From assembly GCA_002840765.1 (NCBI GenBank), contig PHCE01000021.1:1-64000 (forward strand): a stretch of DNA of 64,000 nt, written 5' to 3'. The notes beneath the pieces are model-generated. The model worked only from the letters and a program-made list of their open reading frames with translations, was not told the DNA's origin and searched no databases. Origin of the DNA: Betaproteobacteria bacterium HGW-Betaproteobacteria-7 (lineage in GTDB: Bacteria; Pseudomonadota; Gammaproteobacteria; Burkholderiales; Rhodocyclaceae). The stretch's first letter is position 1, and every line of letters starts with the position of its first letter. The translations under genes and the position numbers were made by a program. Positions 11,292 to 21,837 of the stretch are shown here, one piece after another.

Positions 11292-12076
11292 GTCAGCAAT
11301 CCATCGAGAACATCGTCGGCCGGATCGGGCAGGCCCCAGTGCGGCTCATAGAGCGGGCCACGGAAGTACAGGCCGTCGGGCGAAAAAGTCGGCGCCGCCA
11401 GTTTGCGATCTTTCATCTGCAGCAACTCATCAACCCAGCCGGGCGCCTGGGCACCCTTGCCGATGTAAACCAGCGTACCCACCAGATTGCGCACCATGTG
11501 ATGGAGGAAAGCCGAGGCGGCGAAATCGAAGACAAACATGGCGCCGCACTGGCGCACCGATGCATGACTCATCAGCTTGATCGGCGACTTGGCCTGGCAT
11601 TCGGCGGCGCGGAAGGCGGAAAAGTCATGCTCACCGGGCAGTCGGGCGCAGGCCGCCTGCATCGCCGCCAGATCAAGCGGCAGATGGAACCAGCCCACCC
11701 GCCCCTGCCACAAACCGGGGCGCTGCGGCCGGTTGAGCAGCAGATAGCGATAGCGTCGGCCATGCGCACTGAAGCGGGCGTGGAAGTCATCGCCGACCGG
11801 CTGCGCCCAACGCACCGCAACGCCATCCGGCAGGTGCGAATTGACCCCGCGTACCCAGGCGCTCAGCGGCCGGTCGACCGGCACATCGAAATGCACCACC
11901 TGCTGCGTCGCATGCACGCCGGCATCAGTCCGCCCGGCGCACAAGGTGCCGACGCGCTGGCCGGCGATGGCCGCCAGCGCCGCTTCCAGCGCATCCTGCA
12001 CGGTACCGCCGCCCGCCTGGCTCTGCCAGCCGTGAAAGGCGGTGCCGCAATATTCCACACCAAGGGCCACTCTCAT
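11288..12076 (-). CDS. truA: tRNA pseudouridine(38-40) synthase
   Basis: Converts U38-U40 in tRNA anticodon arms to pseudouridine, 262 residues. The catalytic Asp is Asp51 in CAGRTDAGVHA. The conserved HDFSAFRA and HMVRNLVGTLVYIG motifs are present. It overlaps the preceding membrane-protein gene and trpF by four bases each (ATGA at both junctions). Confidence 0.95.
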   Translation of the reverse strand: MRVALGVEYCGTAFHGWQSQAGGGTVQDALEAALAAIAGQRVGTLCAGRTDAGVHATQQVVHFDVPVDRPLSAWVRGVNSHLPDGVAVRWAQPVGDDFHARFSAHGRRYRYLLLNRPQRPGLWQGRVGWFHLPLDLAAMQAACARLPGEHDFSAFRAAECQAKSPIKLMSHASVRQCGAMFVFDFAASAFLHHMVRNLVGTLVYIGKGAQAPGWVDELLQMKDRKLAAPTFSPDGLYFRGPLYEPHWGLPDPADDVLDGLLT

Positions 12077-12666
12077 GCGACAAACACGCCGAGCAAGCCA
12101 ACGGCGACCAGACCGGCCAACAGCGAATCGCGCACGGCCCAGCGCGGCAGCGCGAGATGCAGGATAGTGGGACCGTTGCCATGCTCCACCTGGCGCCCGA
12201 GCATGTTCCGCCAGGCACCCTTTTCCTGAGGCGTCTGCAGATTATCGAGGACCAGCGAGAGGCGGACGACCAGGCGCTCAGTATCGAGACCGATGGCACG
12301 ACAGGGTCGCAGCAGTCCCCACAGTGCACTGACCAGCCCATCCCGCCCGAGGCGATGAAACAGCCAGGCCAGGCAGCCGAGCATGACGATTAGCCGTAGC
12401 GCATGCAGGTTGGCGTCAGCGATGCCTTCGTAGGTCGGCGCCCAGGAGTAATCCTCAAACGCTTCCCCCGGTACGTTGTAGGCCAGGATCAGCCAGAGCG
12501 TCAGCAGCAGCCAGCGGGCGCGCCGGACGTAGCCCCACCACGGGCGAAGAACGCCGCCTCCCAACAGCAGCACGCCAGCGGCTAGCAGCAGCACCCCGCC
12601 ATAGCCGAGGGCCTGCAGCGCCAGCACGGAGGCCAGCCAGATGATCAGGGCACAGGAAGGATGCAA
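12073..12666 (-). CDS. EcfT/CbiQ-like membrane protein of unknown role
   Basis: About 197 residues, integral membrane protein with four to five hydrophobic segments. A TTG start at 12666 is chosen because it has a good ribosome binding site (GGGAG, six bases upstream) and begins directly with the first membrane segment; the longer open frame runs back into the fimV terminator and fimV itself. The second half (ALRLIVMLGCLAWLF, GLLRPCRAIGLDTERLVVRL) resembles the coupling region of CbiQ/EcfT transmembrane components of energy-coupling factor transporters. No ATPase or substrate-binding partner gene lies nearby. Family assignment is by pattern and is tentative. It is coupled to truA by an ATGA overlap. 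Confidence 0.7.
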   Translation of the reverse strand: MHPSCALIIWLASVLALQALGYGGVLLLAAGVLLLGGGVLRPWWGYVRRARWLLLTLWLILAYNVPGEAFEDYSWAPTYEGIADANLHALRLIVMLGCLAWLFHRLGRDGLVSALWGLLRPCRAIGLDTERLVVRLSLVLDNLQTPQEKGAWRNMLGRQVEHGNGPTILHLALPRWAVRDSLLAGLVAVGLLGVFVA

Positions 12667-12682
12667 ATCGGACTCCCAAAAT

Positions 12683-12710
12683 GCACATGGCCCCTCGCGG
12701 GGCCATGTGC
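12683..12710 (-). terminator. Rho-independent terminator after fimV
   Basis: Perfect 12-base-pair stem (GCACATGGCCCC with its complement) around a TCGC loop, followed on the minus strand by ATTTT. It lies 19 bases past the fimV stop. It also sits immediately before the ribosome binding site of the next gene, so readthrough would be needed unless that gene has its own promoter. Confidence 0.7.
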
Positions 12711-12728
12711 CATTCGCAAGCCGCGATT

Positions 12729-15700
12729 CTACTCGCCTATGCGGGCAAGTATCGCCTGCGCCTGCTCGACGAGATCGGTCGAGCCTTCGCCAAGCACTTC
12801 CTGTAACAGCTCGCGCGCCCCTTCGAGATCGCCCATTTCCTCGTAGGCCTTGGCCAGGTCGAGCTTGGTGTTGACCTCTTCCCATTGCGCATCGTGTTCA
12901 ACAGGCTGATCGAACTCCGGTAGAGCTTCTTCTGGGGCGGCTTCTATTGCTTCTTCTACTGCTTTTTCGGTCGCCGGCTCCGCACCGAGATCGAGGTTGA
13001 TCGAACCGATATCGAAATCCGACGGAATCATCGGCTGGCCAAGGAAAACCGAATCGGTCAGATTCACGTCGAATTCGAGATCTGTCTCTGTCGCCGGGTT
13101 GAACTGCGTCTGTACCAATTCCTGATCAGCAGCAGGCTGTTGCTTATCGAAAGACAAAGGCTCAGCGGCAACTTCCTGGACGAACTCGGCTGGAGGAGCA
13201 TTGACCAACGTATCAGTACCAATGCTTTCATCTGAAGCGAGAGGGTTGACCACCGTTGTCGTCGCCTCCTGGTCTATATCCAGATCGAAATCGACCATCG
13301 GCTCGCTGGGGGTCGGCTCCTGCTGCTCAGGCGGCTTCGCCTGGCGCTCTTCACCGACAAAAGTGCTGGCCGCGGCCTCCATGTGCAGATCGATGTCATC
13401 ATCGCCCGGCACTGGCATGAGCAAGGTTCCCTCGGGCGAAAAATCATGCCCGCCGTCATCGCCATCAGGCAGTGCTGCTGTATCCGGAACAGTGAAATCG
13501 TCACCCAGTTCGACGTCCAGCGCGCTCTCCTCGTGCAGCCGCAGATCGCCCACAGTAGTCGCTGCTGCGCTGAGCGGCACATCCCCGGAAATATCGAAAT
13601 CAAGAGCATCGCTGGCCGTCGCCAGGGTATCCTCGTCGGTCGTCGGGAAGGCGCTGTCAGTCACCGGCGACAAATCCGATCCAGCAGGCTCCGGGGCAGC
13701 AACCCCAAGATCGAAGTCCAGACTGCCCAGCTCGGCGTCGCCCACAGCCACATCGGCCTGAGCAACCTCGTCGGGTACAGAGGGCGCTTCCGGCTCACCA
13801 AGGACCAGGGTGTCGTGTTCGAACTCATCAGCCAGGGCAGAATCCTCTGCCTCTTTCTCCTCTTCGGCTGGCTCAGCTGCAGCTACATGGGCCAGCGCAC
13901 CGGCTGCCATGGCCAATGTCGCCTTGCCGACATCACCCGGCGAAACAACCATGGTCGCATCAGAATCAAAAGCCGGCGCCTTCACGGCAACGCCAGAGTA
14001 AAGGGGATTCTGCGGGTCCAGTCCAACGCCCAGGGCGGCGACCTTTTCCCAATCGGAACCGACACCGCCGGTCTGCGAGTAGAGCTCGCTGGCCAGCGTT
14101 TCAAATTGCTTCAGACTACGCCGGTTAGCATAGATCTCGAGCAACTTGGCATGGATCGCAGTACGTTGCGGATCCTTCTGCAAAGCTTCGAGCAAGATTT
14201 CCTCGGCCTGCGTGTCGCGCCCGTAGGCCATGTAAACATCAGCCTCCGCCACCGGATCGACTTCGTCGGTATCGATGGTTCCCGGTCCGGTCTGGCTGAA
14301 ATCACCAGTCTGCGGCGGCGTATTGGCGGTATCGACACTCTGACCACCGGTCATGCGGAAGACAGAATTCGGACCGAGACTGGAGGGGCCGGGTGCGGTC
14401 GTGGTTTCCAGAGAACCGGCATCATTGCGACGGCGACGATAAATGAAATAACCGGCAAGCAACGCAAGAATACCCAGGCCACCGGCCAGCGGCAGCGGAT
14501 CACCAAAGATGGCGTCGAGCATCCCCGGCTCGGGCTCCGCCTCCACTTCAGGCGGAGGTGCCGGGGGTGGCGGCTCAGCTGCCTTCGGTTGCTCAACCGC
14601 CGGCGCTGCCTCGGCCGGCTTGGCGACGGGCGCCTCTTCGACTTTCGGCGCCTCGGGAGCAACAGCTGCCACTACGGGCGGCGGCGGTTCGACCGGCTTT
14701 GCCGGCTCTTCCATCTTGGCCGGCTCGGCCGGTTTGGTAGCCGTCTTGCTCGCCGCTTGCTGCTGCAACTCGGCGAGTTGCAGGTTCTTCAATTCAACCA
14801 GCTTCTGCAGTTCGGCGACGTTCTTTTCAAGCATCGCCAGGCGATCCTGCGCTTCCTTCAGCGCCTTGTCGCGAGCAATACGGTCAGCCTCGACTTCAGC
14901 ACTGCCACGGCCGCCCGCGGCACCGGGAGCGGCCACGTCGGTACGGGCGACTTTGACCTGATCCTTGGCCTGTTCTGCCGGCGCCAGCTTTTCCTCGACA
15001 CGAGCCGTAATCTGACCGGAACTCGTCTGACTGCCAGCCCCGTCCTGCACCGGCGCGGCCGCGGTGGCGGCCGCCAGTTTCTGCCGGTAGGAATTCCAAT
15101 CCGAAGCCTGGGCGAGGAAAACACGCTTCGCCTCGCCTTCGGGAATGCTGGCGACGGCTTCCTTGTCGGGAAGTCCGAGGATCGCCCCAGCCTTCAGGCG
15201 ATTCATGTTGTTGCCAACGAAAGCATCCGGGTTCTTGCGGAAAATACCGACCAGCATCTGTTCGAGCGAGACGCCATCGTGCTGAGTCTCGGCGGCAATT
15301 TTGCGCAGATTGTCGCCAGTGCGGACAACACGCGTATCGCTGGCAGCTGGACGCGCCGCCGGTTCGCTCCGCGGCGCTGGCGCACTGCGCATCACAGGCG
15401 CCGGCTGGGCACCGCCACCCGGCACGGTTTCGACGATGCGGGCATCGACGACGGCACGGGGCGCCTGCTTGATGGCAACTTCAGGCGGATCGAGCAGGAA
15501 GGTGTATTCGCGGACCAAGCGTCCGGCAGGCCAGTTCAACTCGACGAGGAAGTCAAGGAATGGCTCATTGACCGGCTTGCCCGAGGTGATTTTGACCACC
15601 GTCTGACCGCCGGCCCGTTTCTCGACGGCAAAACGAAGATCGAGAAGGACAGTGGCGTAATCCACCCCGGCCTGGCGGAAGACTTCCTGGGGTGCCAAGC

Positions 15701-15896
15701 GCGCTGTCATTCCCGCCAATTCATCGCGGTTGGCGGAAACCTCAAGCTCCGCTCGCAAGGGCTGCCCGAGTCCGGAGAGGACGGTTATCTTACCCAGACC
15801 CGCCGCATTGGCAAGCCACGGGGCCAGAGACAGACAAGACGCAACCGCCAGAGCAGCCGCGCGCTTCTTGAATTTGGAGCAATTCGTTTCGTTCAC
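12729..15896 (-). CDS. fimV: FimV-like polar hub protein
   Basis: 1055-residue inner-membrane protein with GTG start, related to FimV, which organises type IV pilus and twitching components at the cell pole and binds peptidoglycan. A signal peptide (about 1-31, cleavage after WLANA) is followed by the FimV N-terminal domain (AGLGKITVLSGLGQPLRAEL). Then come a LysM domain (about 190-245), a coiled coil (about 335-375), a Pro/Ala/Glu-rich linker and one transmembrane segment (LGILALLAGYFIY). A very acidic cytoplasmic tail carries TPR-like helices and the conserved C-terminal FimV motif (LDLAKAYEEMGDLEGARELL). The asd-fimV-truA neighbourhood is standard in betaproteobacteria and pseudomonads. 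Confidence 0.92.
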   Translation of the reverse strand: MNETNCSKFKKRAAALAVASCLSLAPWLANAAGLGKITVLSGLGQPLRAELEVSANRDELAGMTARLAPQEVFRQAGVDYATVLLDLRFAVEKRAGGQTVVKITSGKPVNEPFLDFLVELNWPAGRLVREYTFLLDPPEVAIKQAPRAVVDARIVETVPGGGAQPAPVMRSAPAPRSEPAARPAASDTRVVRTGDNLRKIAAETQHDGVSLEQMLVGIFRKNPDAFVGNNMNRLKAGAILGLPDKEAVASIPEGEAKRVFLAQASDWNSYRQKLAAATAAAPVQDGAGSQTSSGQITARVEEKLAPAEQAKDQVKVARTDVAAPGAAGGRGSAEVEADRIARDKALKEAQDRLAMLEKNVAELQKLVELKNLQLAELQQQAASKTATKPAEPAKMEEPAKPVEPPPPVVAAVAPEAPKVEEAPVAKPAEAAPAVEQPKAAEPPPPAPPPEVEAEPEPGMLDAIFGDPLPLAGGLGILALLAGYFIYRRRRNDAGSLETTTAPGPSSLGPNSVFRMTGGQSVDTANTPPQTGDFSQTGPGTIDTDEVDPVAEADVYMAYGRDTQAEEILLEALQKDPQRTAIHAKLLEIYANRRSLKQFETLASELYSQTGGVGSDWEKVAALGVGLDPQNPLYSGVAVKAPAFDSDATMVVSPGDVGKATLAMAAGALAHVAAAEPAEEEKEAEDSALADEFEHDTLVLGEPEAPSVPDEVAQADVAVGDAELGSLDFDLGVAAPEPAGSDLSPVTDSAFPTTDEDTLATASDALDFDISGDVPLSAAATTVGDLRLHEESALDVELGDDFTVPDTAALPDGDDGGHDFSPEGTLLMPVPGDDDIDLHMEAAASTFVGEERQAKPPEQQEPTPSEPMVDFDLDIDQEATTTVVNPLASDESIGTDTLVNAPPAEFVQEVAAEPLSFDKQQPAADQELVQTQFNPATETDLEFDVNLTDSVFLGQPMIPSDFDIGSINLDLGAEPATEKAVEEAIEAAPEEALPEFDQPVEHDAQWEEVNTKLDLAKAYEEMGDLEGARELLQEVLGEGSTDLVEQAQAILARIGE

Positions 15897-16005
15897 AGCG
15901 AAACCCTGAGCGTCGATTTTGGGACTTTCAAATTAACATCATGGACTTAGCAATGCAAGCTAAACCTGCTTCTCATACCTGACTTTTTGCATATTCCCAA
16001 CAAAT

Positions 16006-16035
16006 AAAAAACCGGGGTCGAAACCCCGGTTTTTT
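16006..16035 (-). terminator. Terminator after asd
   Basis: Stem ACCGGGG/CCCCGGT around TCGAAA, flanked by A5 on one side and T5 on the other. On the minus strand it ends in a T-run directly downstream of asd. The symmetric A/T tracts make it bidirectional in principle. Confidence 0.85.
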
Positions 16036-16054
16036 AGCGATTCTGACAGATCGC

Positions 16055-17188
16055 TCAGGCATCGAGCAGGATGCGCAGCATCCGGCGCAACGGCTCAGCG
16101 GCCCCCCACAGCAACTGGTCGCCACAAGTGAAGGCAGCCAGGTATTCCGGCCCCATCGCCATCTTGTGCAGACGGCCGACCGGCACCGTCAGCGTGCCGG
16201 TAACGGCGGCCGGGGTCAGCTCACGCTCGGAGATCTCGCGATCGTTCGGCACGACCTTGGCCCACGGATTGGCCCTGGCCAGCATGTCGCTGATTTCGTC
16301 GAGCGGCACGTCTTTCTTCAGCTTGATGGTCAGCGCCTGGCTATGACAGCGCATAGCGCCGATACGCACGCACAGGCCGTCGATCGGGATCGAACCGGCG
16401 GAGCGGAACGCCGGACGACCAAGAATCTTGTTGCACTCGGCGCCGCCCTTCCATTCTTCCTTCGACTGACCGTTCTCGACCGGCACGTCGATCCACGGAA
16501 TCAGGGAGCCGGCGAGGGGCGTGTTGCGGAAGTTCTTCTTCGGGAAAGCGTCGGAACGAATGGTCTCGGCAACCTTGCGGTCGATGTCGAGGATCGCCGA
16601 GGCCGGATCGGCCAGCAGGTCGGCGACGGAGGAATGGATGGCGCCCATCTGCGAAATCAGCTCACGCATGTTCTGTGCGCCAGCGCCGGAAGCGGCCTGG
16701 TACGTCATCGAGGTCGCCCATTCGATCAGGTCATTCTGGAACAGACCGCCCAAGCCCATCAGCATCAGCGATACCGTGCAGTTGCCGCCGATCCAGTTCT
16801 TGCCACCCTTGGAAAGCGAATCCTTGATCACGTTCATGTTGACCGGGTCGAGGATGATCACGGCATCGTCGGCCATGCGCAGCGCCGAGGCGGCGTCGAT
16901 CCAGTGACCGTTCCAGCCAGTGGCGCGCAGCTTGGCGAAGACTTCCTTGGTGTAGTCACCGCCCTGGCAGGTGATGATGATCTCGCAGGCCTTCAGGGCA
17001 TCAATATTGGTCGCATCCTGCAACGGCAGGGAAGCCTCCTTGCCACCGAATACGGGCGCCTTGCCGCCAGCAGCGGAAGTGGAGAAATACACCGGATCGA
17101 TATAGGCGAAATCGCCCTCTTCAACCATGCGTTGCATCAGCACGGAACCAACCATGCCACGCCAACCGACCAGACCAACCTTCTTCAT
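16055..17188 (-). CDS. asd: Aspartate-semialdehyde dehydrogenase
   Basis: NADPH-dependent reduction of aspartyl phosphate to aspartate semialdehyde, the branch point to lysine, threonine, methionine and diaminopimelate. 377 residues. Nucleotide motif [15 protein letters not shown] at the N-terminus, catalytic Cys137 in GGNCTVSLM, and the substrate motif in [13 protein letters not shown]. The length and GGNCTVS sequence fit the gram-negative Asd class. Separated from leuB by 52 bases. Confidence 0.95.
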   Translation of the reverse strand: MKKVGLVGWRGMVGSVLMQRMVEEGDFAYIDPVYFSTSAAGGKAPVFGGKEASLPLQDATNIDALKACEIIITCQGGDYTKEVFAKLRATGWNGHWIDAASALRMADDAVIILDPVNMNVIKDSLSKGGKNWIGGNCTVSLMLMGLGGLFQNDLIEWATSMTYQAASGAGAQNMRELISQMGAIHSSVADLLADPASAILDIDRKVAETIRSDAFPKKNFRNTPLAGSLIPWIDVPVENGQSKEEWKGGAECNKILGRPAFRSAGSIPIDGLCVRIGAMRCHSQALTIKLKKDVPLDEISDMLARANPWAKVVPNDREISERELTPAAVTGTLTVPVGRLHKMAMGPEYLAAFTCGDQLLWGAAEPLRRMLRILLDA

Positions 17189-17240
17189 GACTAACTCTCC
17201 GAATAGAACCTGTATTTAACGTACGAATGTGTCGTTCGGT

Positions 17241-18296
17241 TTACGCCAGCGCCGCCAGCACGGCGTCGCCCATTTCCTTCGTCCCGACCTTGTTGGTGCC
17301 GCGCTCATAGATGTCGCCAGTGCGATAGCCCTGAGCCAGCACCTTTTTGACCGCTTTCTCGACACGCAGTGCCTGCTCTTCGAGGCCGAAGGTGTACCGC
17401 AACATCATCGCCGCCGACAGAATCGTCGCCAGCGGATTGGCGACGCCCTGGCCGGCGATGTCCGGTGCCGAACCGTGCGACGGCTCATACAAGCCCTTGT
17501 TTTTGTCGTCGAGCGAAGCCGACGGCAGCATGCCGATCGAACCGGTCAGCATCGACGCTTCGTCGGACAGGATGTCGCCGAACATGTTACCGGTGACCAT
17601 CACGTCGAACTGCTTCGGCGCTTTGACCAGTTGCATGGCGGCGTTATCGACCAGCATGTGGCTGAGTTCGACATCCGGGTAGTCGTGGGCGATCTCGATC
17701 ATCACGTCGCGCCACAGCTGGGTGCATTCGAGCACGTTCATCTTGTCGACCGAGCACAGCTTCTTGTTGCGCTTCTGCGCTGCCTGGAACGCAACATGGC
17801 CGATACGGCGGATTTCCGACTCGCTGTAGACCATGGTGTTGAAGCCGACGCGCTCGCCGTTCTCCTCGCGGATACCGCGCGGCTGGCCAAAGTAGATGTC
17901 GCCGGTCAGTTCGCGGACGATCAGGATATCCAGGCCGGCGACGACTTCAGCCTTCAGTGTCGACGCGTTGGCCAGTTCCGGGTAAAGGATCGCCGGACGC
18001 AGGTTGGCGAACAGATTCAGGTCTTTGCGGATGCCGAGCAGGCCGCGCTCCGGGCGCTTCTCGCGCGGCAGGCTGTCCCACTGCGGGCCACCAACGGCGC
18101 CGAGCAATACTGCATCGGCTTCACGCGCCAACTTCTGGGTGGCTTCCGGATAGGGGTTACCGGTCGCATCGACCGCACTGCCTCCGAGCAAAGCCTCTTC
18201 CATTTCGAACTGGAGGTCGAGGGAGTTCAGAACACGCACGGCCTCGGCCGTGATTTCGGGACCAATGCCGTCACCCGGCAAAACACAGATTTTCAT
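17241..18296 (-). CDS. leuB: 3-isopropylmalate dehydrogenase
   Basis: Oxidative decarboxylation of 3-isopropylmalate in leucine synthesis, 351 residues, NAD-dependent. Conserved [10 protein letters not shown] at the N-terminus, [14 protein letters not shown], the catalytic-region VDKMNVL, and the NAD-binding [14 protein letters not shown]. Starts 12 bases after the leuD stop. Confidence 0.95.
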   Translation of the reverse strand: MKICVLPGDGIGPEITAEAVRVLNSLDLQFEMEEALLGGSAVDATGNPYPEATQKLAREADAVLLGAVGGPQWDSLPREKRPERGLLGIRKDLNLFANLRPAILYPELANASTLKAEVVAGLDILIVRELTGDIYFGQPRGIREENGERVGFNTMVYSESEIRRIGHVAFQAAQKRNKKLCSVDKMNVLECTQLWRDVMIEIAHDYPDVELSHMLVDNAAMQLVKAPKQFDVMVTGNMFGDILSDEASMLTGSIGMLPSASLDDKNKGLYEPSHGSAPDIAGQGVANPLATILSAAMMLRYTFGLEEQALRVEKAVKKVLAQGYRTGDIYERGTNKVGTKEMGDAVLAALA

Positions 18297-18308
18297 ACTG
18301 ATTCCTTG

Positions 18309-18947
18309 TCAGGCGAACAGCCAGGGCTGGCTGATCCGGCGTTTTTCCTCGAATTCCCTGATTTTTTCGGCATGGCGCAGGGTCAGGCCGATGTCGTCCC
18401 AGCCATTGATCAGACATTCCTTGCGGAATGCGTCGATCGGGAACGAGATGGCATGGCCGTCCGGACGAATCACCGCTTGAGCCGGCAGATCAACGACCAA
18501 TTTGTAGCCGGGGGTTGCCTCGACCTGCTGGAACAGCGCCTCAACTTCAGCAGCCGGCAGCACGATCGGCAGGATGCCGTTCTTGTAGCAGTTGTTGAAG
18601 AAGATGTCGGCGAAGCTCTCGGCGATGATCGCCTTGAAACCGAAATCGAGCAGCGCCCATGGTGCGTGTTCGCGCGAACTACCACAGCCGAAGTTGGCGC
18701 GGGTGATCAACACCTCGGCGCCCTGGTAGCGCGGCTGGTTGAGCACGAAATTCGGATTCTTCGGACGGCCGGAATTGTCCTGCCCGGGCTGGCCGACATC
18801 CATGTAGCGCCATTCATCAAAGGCGTTCGGGCCAAAGCCGGAACGCTTGATCGACTTGAGGAACTGCTTGGGGATGATCGCGTCGGTATCGACATTGCTG
18901 CGGTCAAGCGGCGCCACCAAGCCTTCGAGACGTACAAATTTATCCAT
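18309..18947 (-). CDS. leuD: 3-isopropylmalate dehydratase small subunit
   Basis: Swivel-domain subunit of isopropylmalate isomerase, working with LeuC. 212 residues. Conserved [14 protein letters not shown] near the N-terminus and the substrate-recognition stretch [16 protein letters not shown]. The start overlaps the stop of the small lipoprotein gene by one base (TAATG). Confidence 0.95.
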   Translation of the reverse strand: MDKFVRLEGLVAPLDRSNVDTDAIIPKQFLKSIKRSGFGPNAFDEWRYMDVGQPGQDNSGRPKNPNFVLNQPRYQGAEVLITRANFGCGSSREHAPWALLDFGFKAIIAESFADIFFNNCYKNGILPIVLPAAEVEALFQQVEATPGYKLVVDLPAQAVIRPDGHAISFPIDAFRKECLINGWDDIGLTLRHAEKIREFEEKRRISQPWLFA

Positions 18948-19162
18948 TACTCCACCACCTTCTGCACGGCCTCGCCACCTTTCTTCAGGGTGTCGCCGAC
19001 CACTTCACCAGTCTTGTTCAATGCGCTGCCAACCGCCTCGCCGCCTTTCTGGAGCGCCTCGCCGGTTTTCTCGGCGCCGATTGCAACATCCTTCTTCACG
19101 CCTTGCGCGGTATTACACCCGACAATGAGCATTGCCAGCAGCAGAACTGAAATTGAACGCAT
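18947..19162 (-). CDS. Entericidin-family small lipoprotein
   Basis: 71-residue lipoprotein between leuC and leuD. Start at 19162 is set by a strong AAGGGGG ribosome binding site and an immediate signal peptide [16 protein letters not shown], with lipobox cysteine at residue 16. The rest is a Lys/Gly-rich amphipathic helix with repeated KGGEAVG/KTGEVVG units. Entericidins were described as a toxin/antidote lipoprotein pair in E. coli. Only one such gene is present here, and single copies between leuC and leuD are common in betaproteobacteria, so a toxin role is not implied. Confidence 0.85.
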   Translation of the reverse strand: MRSISVLLLAMLIVGCNTAQGVKKDVAIGAEKTGEALQKGGEAVGSALNKTGEVVGDTLKKGGEAVQKVVE

Positions 19163-19172
19163 CAGCACCCCC

Positions 19173-20579
19173 TTAAAGGACGTCACGGACGTCGGCAAAA
19201 CGGCCGGCAATCGCCGCCGCTGCCGCCATCGCCGGACTGACCAGGTGGGTACGTCCGCCCGGTCCCTGACGCCCTTCGAAATTGCGGTTCGAGGTCGAGG
19301 CACAACGCTCACCCGGCTCCAGGCGGTCGGCGTTCATCGCCAGACACATCGAGCAGCCCGGCTCGCGCCATTCAAAGCCGGCGGCGACGAAAACCTTGTC
19401 CAAGCCCTCGGCCTCGGCCTGGCGCTTGACCAGGCCGGAACCCGGTACGGCCAGCGCCAACTTGACGCTAGCGGCAACGTGACGCCCCTTGAGCACAGAC
19501 GCCGCCTCGCGCAGGTCTTCGATGCGGGAATTGGTGCAGGAGCCGATGAACACCTTGTCGATGGCGATCTTCTGGATTGGCGTATTCGGATTCAGCCCCA
19601 TGTACTGCAACGCCCGCTCCATGCCTTCGCGCTTGACCGGATCAGCTTCCTTGGCCGGATCAGGGACGACGGCATCGACGGAGACCACCATTTCCGGCGA
19701 CGTGCCCCAGGTCACCTGCGGCCGGATGTCTTCGGCCTTGAGCGTGACAACGCGGTCGAACCGGGCGCCCGCGTCGGAGTGCAGGGTGCGCCAGTAGCTG
19801 ACGGCGCGGTCCCAGATTTCGCCTTTGGGCGAGAAGGGGCGGCCCTTCAGATAATTGATCGTTATGTCGTCGACGGCGACAAAGCCCATCCGGGCGCCGC
19901 CTTCGATGGCCATGTTGCACAGGGTCATGCGCCCTTCCATCGACAGACCGCGGATGGCGCTGCCGCCAAATTCGATGGCGTAGCCGTTACCACCGGCCGT
20001 GCCGATGGTGCCAATGATGGCCAGGGCCACGTCCTTGGCAGTGACGCCCTTGCCGAGCCTACCTTCGACGGCGATCAGCATGGTCTTCGACTTCTTTTGC
20101 ACCAGACACTGCGTCGCCATCACGTGTTCGACTTCGGAGGTGCCGATGCCATGCGCCAGACAGGCGAAGGCGCCATGCGTCGAGGTATGCGAATCGCCAC
20201 AGACAACGGTCATACCCGGCAGCGTGGCGCCGTTCTCCGGACCAACGACATGGACGATACCCTGCTTCGGGTCCTTGAACGGGAAATAGGCCAGCGCACC
20301 GGTTTCGCGGATGTTGGCATCGAGCGTCTCGACCTGCAGGCGCGAAACCGGATCCTTGATGCCCTCTTCCCAGTGGTCGGTGGGCGTGTTGTGGTCGGCC
20401 GTAGCGACCACGGACGAGATGCGCCACAGTTTGCGGCCGGCCAGCTTGAGGCCTTCGAAGGCCTGTGGGCTGGTGACCTCATGAACGAGGTGGCGATCAA
20501 TATAAAGGAGCGCCGTGCCGTCTTCTTCCTGATGGACGACGTGGTTGGCCCAAAGCTTGTCGTAAAGTGTCTGCGCCAT
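19173..20579 (-). CDS. leuC: 3-isopropylmalate dehydratase large subunit
   Basis: Aconitase-family [4Fe-4S] subunit of isopropylmalate isomerase, 468 residues. Conserved [19 protein letters not shown] segment (here [19 protein letters not shown]), the cluster cysteine in [13 protein letters not shown], and the C-terminal pair in [11 protein letters not shown]. First gene of the leuC-lipoprotein-leuD-leuB run. Confidence 0.95.
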   Translation of the reverse strand: MAQTLYDKLWANHVVHQEEDGTALLYIDRHLVHEVTSPQAFEGLKLAGRKLWRISSVVATADHNTPTDHWEEGIKDPVSRLQVETLDANIRETGALAYFPFKDPKQGIVHVVGPENGATLPGMTVVCGDSHTSTHGAFACLAHGIGTSEVEHVMATQCLVQKKSKTMLIAVEGRLGKGVTAKDVALAIIGTIGTAGGNGYAIEFGGSAIRGLSMEGRMTLCNMAIEGGARMGFVAVDDITINYLKGRPFSPKGEIWDRAVSYWRTLHSDAGARFDRVVTLKAEDIRPQVTWGTSPEMVVSVDAVVPDPAKEADPVKREGMERALQYMGLNPNTPIQKIAIDKVFIGSCTNSRIEDLREAASVLKGRHVAASVKLALAVPGSGLVKRQAEAEGLDKVFVAAGFEWREPGCSMCLAMNADRLEPGERCASTSNRNFEGRQGPGGRTHLVSPAMAAAAAIAGRFADVRDVL

Positions 20580-20612
20580 GGAATGCTTTAAAAGGGGCTG
20601 TGGAACCGCAAA

Positions 20613-21797
20613 TTATCGCACAGGAAAGGCGTCTTTTTTCCGCTTGGGCTGATCGTCCGCGGGGTCCCGCACCCACCCCCAAACCAGCAACAATCCGAGC
20701 AGACCGAAGAGCGCGCCAACGGAAAATGTCCAGCCCGCCCCCCAGGCATCCCAGCTCCAGCCGCTGATAAGTGCCCCGAGCAGTCCGCCGGCACCAAAGG
20801 AAAGGCTGGAATAGAGCGCCTGGCCGCGCCCCTGGGTGCGCCCGGGAAACCAGGCATTGACGGCGGCAATGGCCGATGCGTGATAGGCGCCGAAGGTCAG
20901 ACCGTGCAGCAGTTGCACGAAGACCATCACGGCAACCGACTCGACACCCCAGCCCATCAGCAGGAAGCGGCCGACCGCTGCGGCAAAACAGACGAGCAGG
21001 ATGGCGCGCAGCGAAAAGCTTCGGGACAGTTTGGCCATCCACAGAAAGACGACAATCTCGGCCAGCACGCCGAGCGACCACAGCATGCCGATCTCGGTCC
21101 TGCTGTAATCATGGCCGGCAAGATGGATCGAATAAAACACGTAGAAAGCCCCGTGCGCCGCCGACATCGCGAAACAGGCTGCCATCAGGGCGATGACGCG
21201 CGGCTGACGGAGGATCTCGCCGATCGGCGGCGACTCACGGTGCTGGGCGACTGCTGGCGCCTCTGGCAGGAGCAGGCCAAGCACCAGAATGCCGAGCAGG
21301 ATGCCCCAGCACACCCAGAGCACGCCCACCGGCGGCACCAGGTCAAGAACTGCACCTGTGCCCATCACAGCAACAATGAAGCCGATCGACCCCCACAAAC
21401 GAATCCGGCTGTAGCGACCGCGCTCTTCGCGCAGGTGATCGAAAGTCAGGGTCTCAACCAACGGCAGCGCCGCACTCCAGAAAAAGGCCAGCAGCGCCAT
21501 CGCCACCAGCATGCCAGGCAGGCGCTCCAGCCAGAAAAATGCGGAAAAGCCGGCGAGTGCGATCAGTCCAGCCAGACGGACGATCCGCATGCGGTAGCCG
21601 AAACGATCGGACAACCACCCCCACAGATTCGGACCAAACATCCGCATCAACTGCATCTGCGACATCAGCAAGCCGATGTCCCAGGCGGAAAAGTTCAGCG
21701 ATTGAAGATAAAGCCCGAAATAGGGAGAAAACGCGCCGATGAAGGCGAAATAGAAAAAGTAGTAACCCGAGAGGCGCCAGTATGGCAAAGCGTGCAT
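20613..21797 (-). CDS. MFS transporter, phenylpropionate-permease-like
   Basis: 394-residue major facilitator with about 12 membrane segments. N-terminal YWRLSGYYFFYFAFIGAFSPYFGLYL and the loop MRMFGPNLWGWLSDRFGYR match the MFS_1-like/PPP family that includes HcaT. The substrate cannot be inferred; homologues beside leuC are usually annotated only as MFS transporters. Transcribed in the same direction as leuC, 33 bases before it, so co-transcription is possible. Confidence 0.82.
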   Translation of the reverse strand: MHALPYWRLSGYYFFYFAFIGAFSPYFGLYLQSLNFSAWDIGLLMSQMQLMRMFGPNLWGWLSDRFGYRMRIVRLAGLIALAGFSAFFWLERLPGMLVAMALLAFFWSAALPLVETLTFDHLREERGRYSRIRLWGSIGFIVAVMGTGAVLDLVPPVGVLWVCWGILLGILVLGLLLPEAPAVAQHRESPPIGEILRQPRVIALMAACFAMSAAHGAFYVFYSIHLAGHDYSRTEIGMLWSLGVLAEIVVFLWMAKLSRSFSLRAILLVCFAAAVGRFLLMGWGVESVAVMVFVQLLHGLTFGAYHASAIAAVNAWFPGRTQGRGQALYSSLSFGAGGLLGALISGWSWDAWGAGWTFSVGALFGLLGLLLVWGWVRDPADDQPKRKKDAFPVR

Positions 21798-21837
21798 CCG
21801 GCGATTCTACCGGATGCACTATCGGGTCGAGCCGCCG

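Noticed and set aside
13383-15950. 855-codon open frame antisense to fimV
   Set aside because: Shadow of a GC-rich gene. Its product is low-complexity, Arg/Gly/Leu-rich with no recognisable domain, and fimV on the other strand has clear domains throughout.
17229-20591. 1120-codon open frame antisense to leuB-leuD-leuC
   Set aside because: It spans four well-recognised genes on the other strand, and its translation shows only reverse-complement codon bias.
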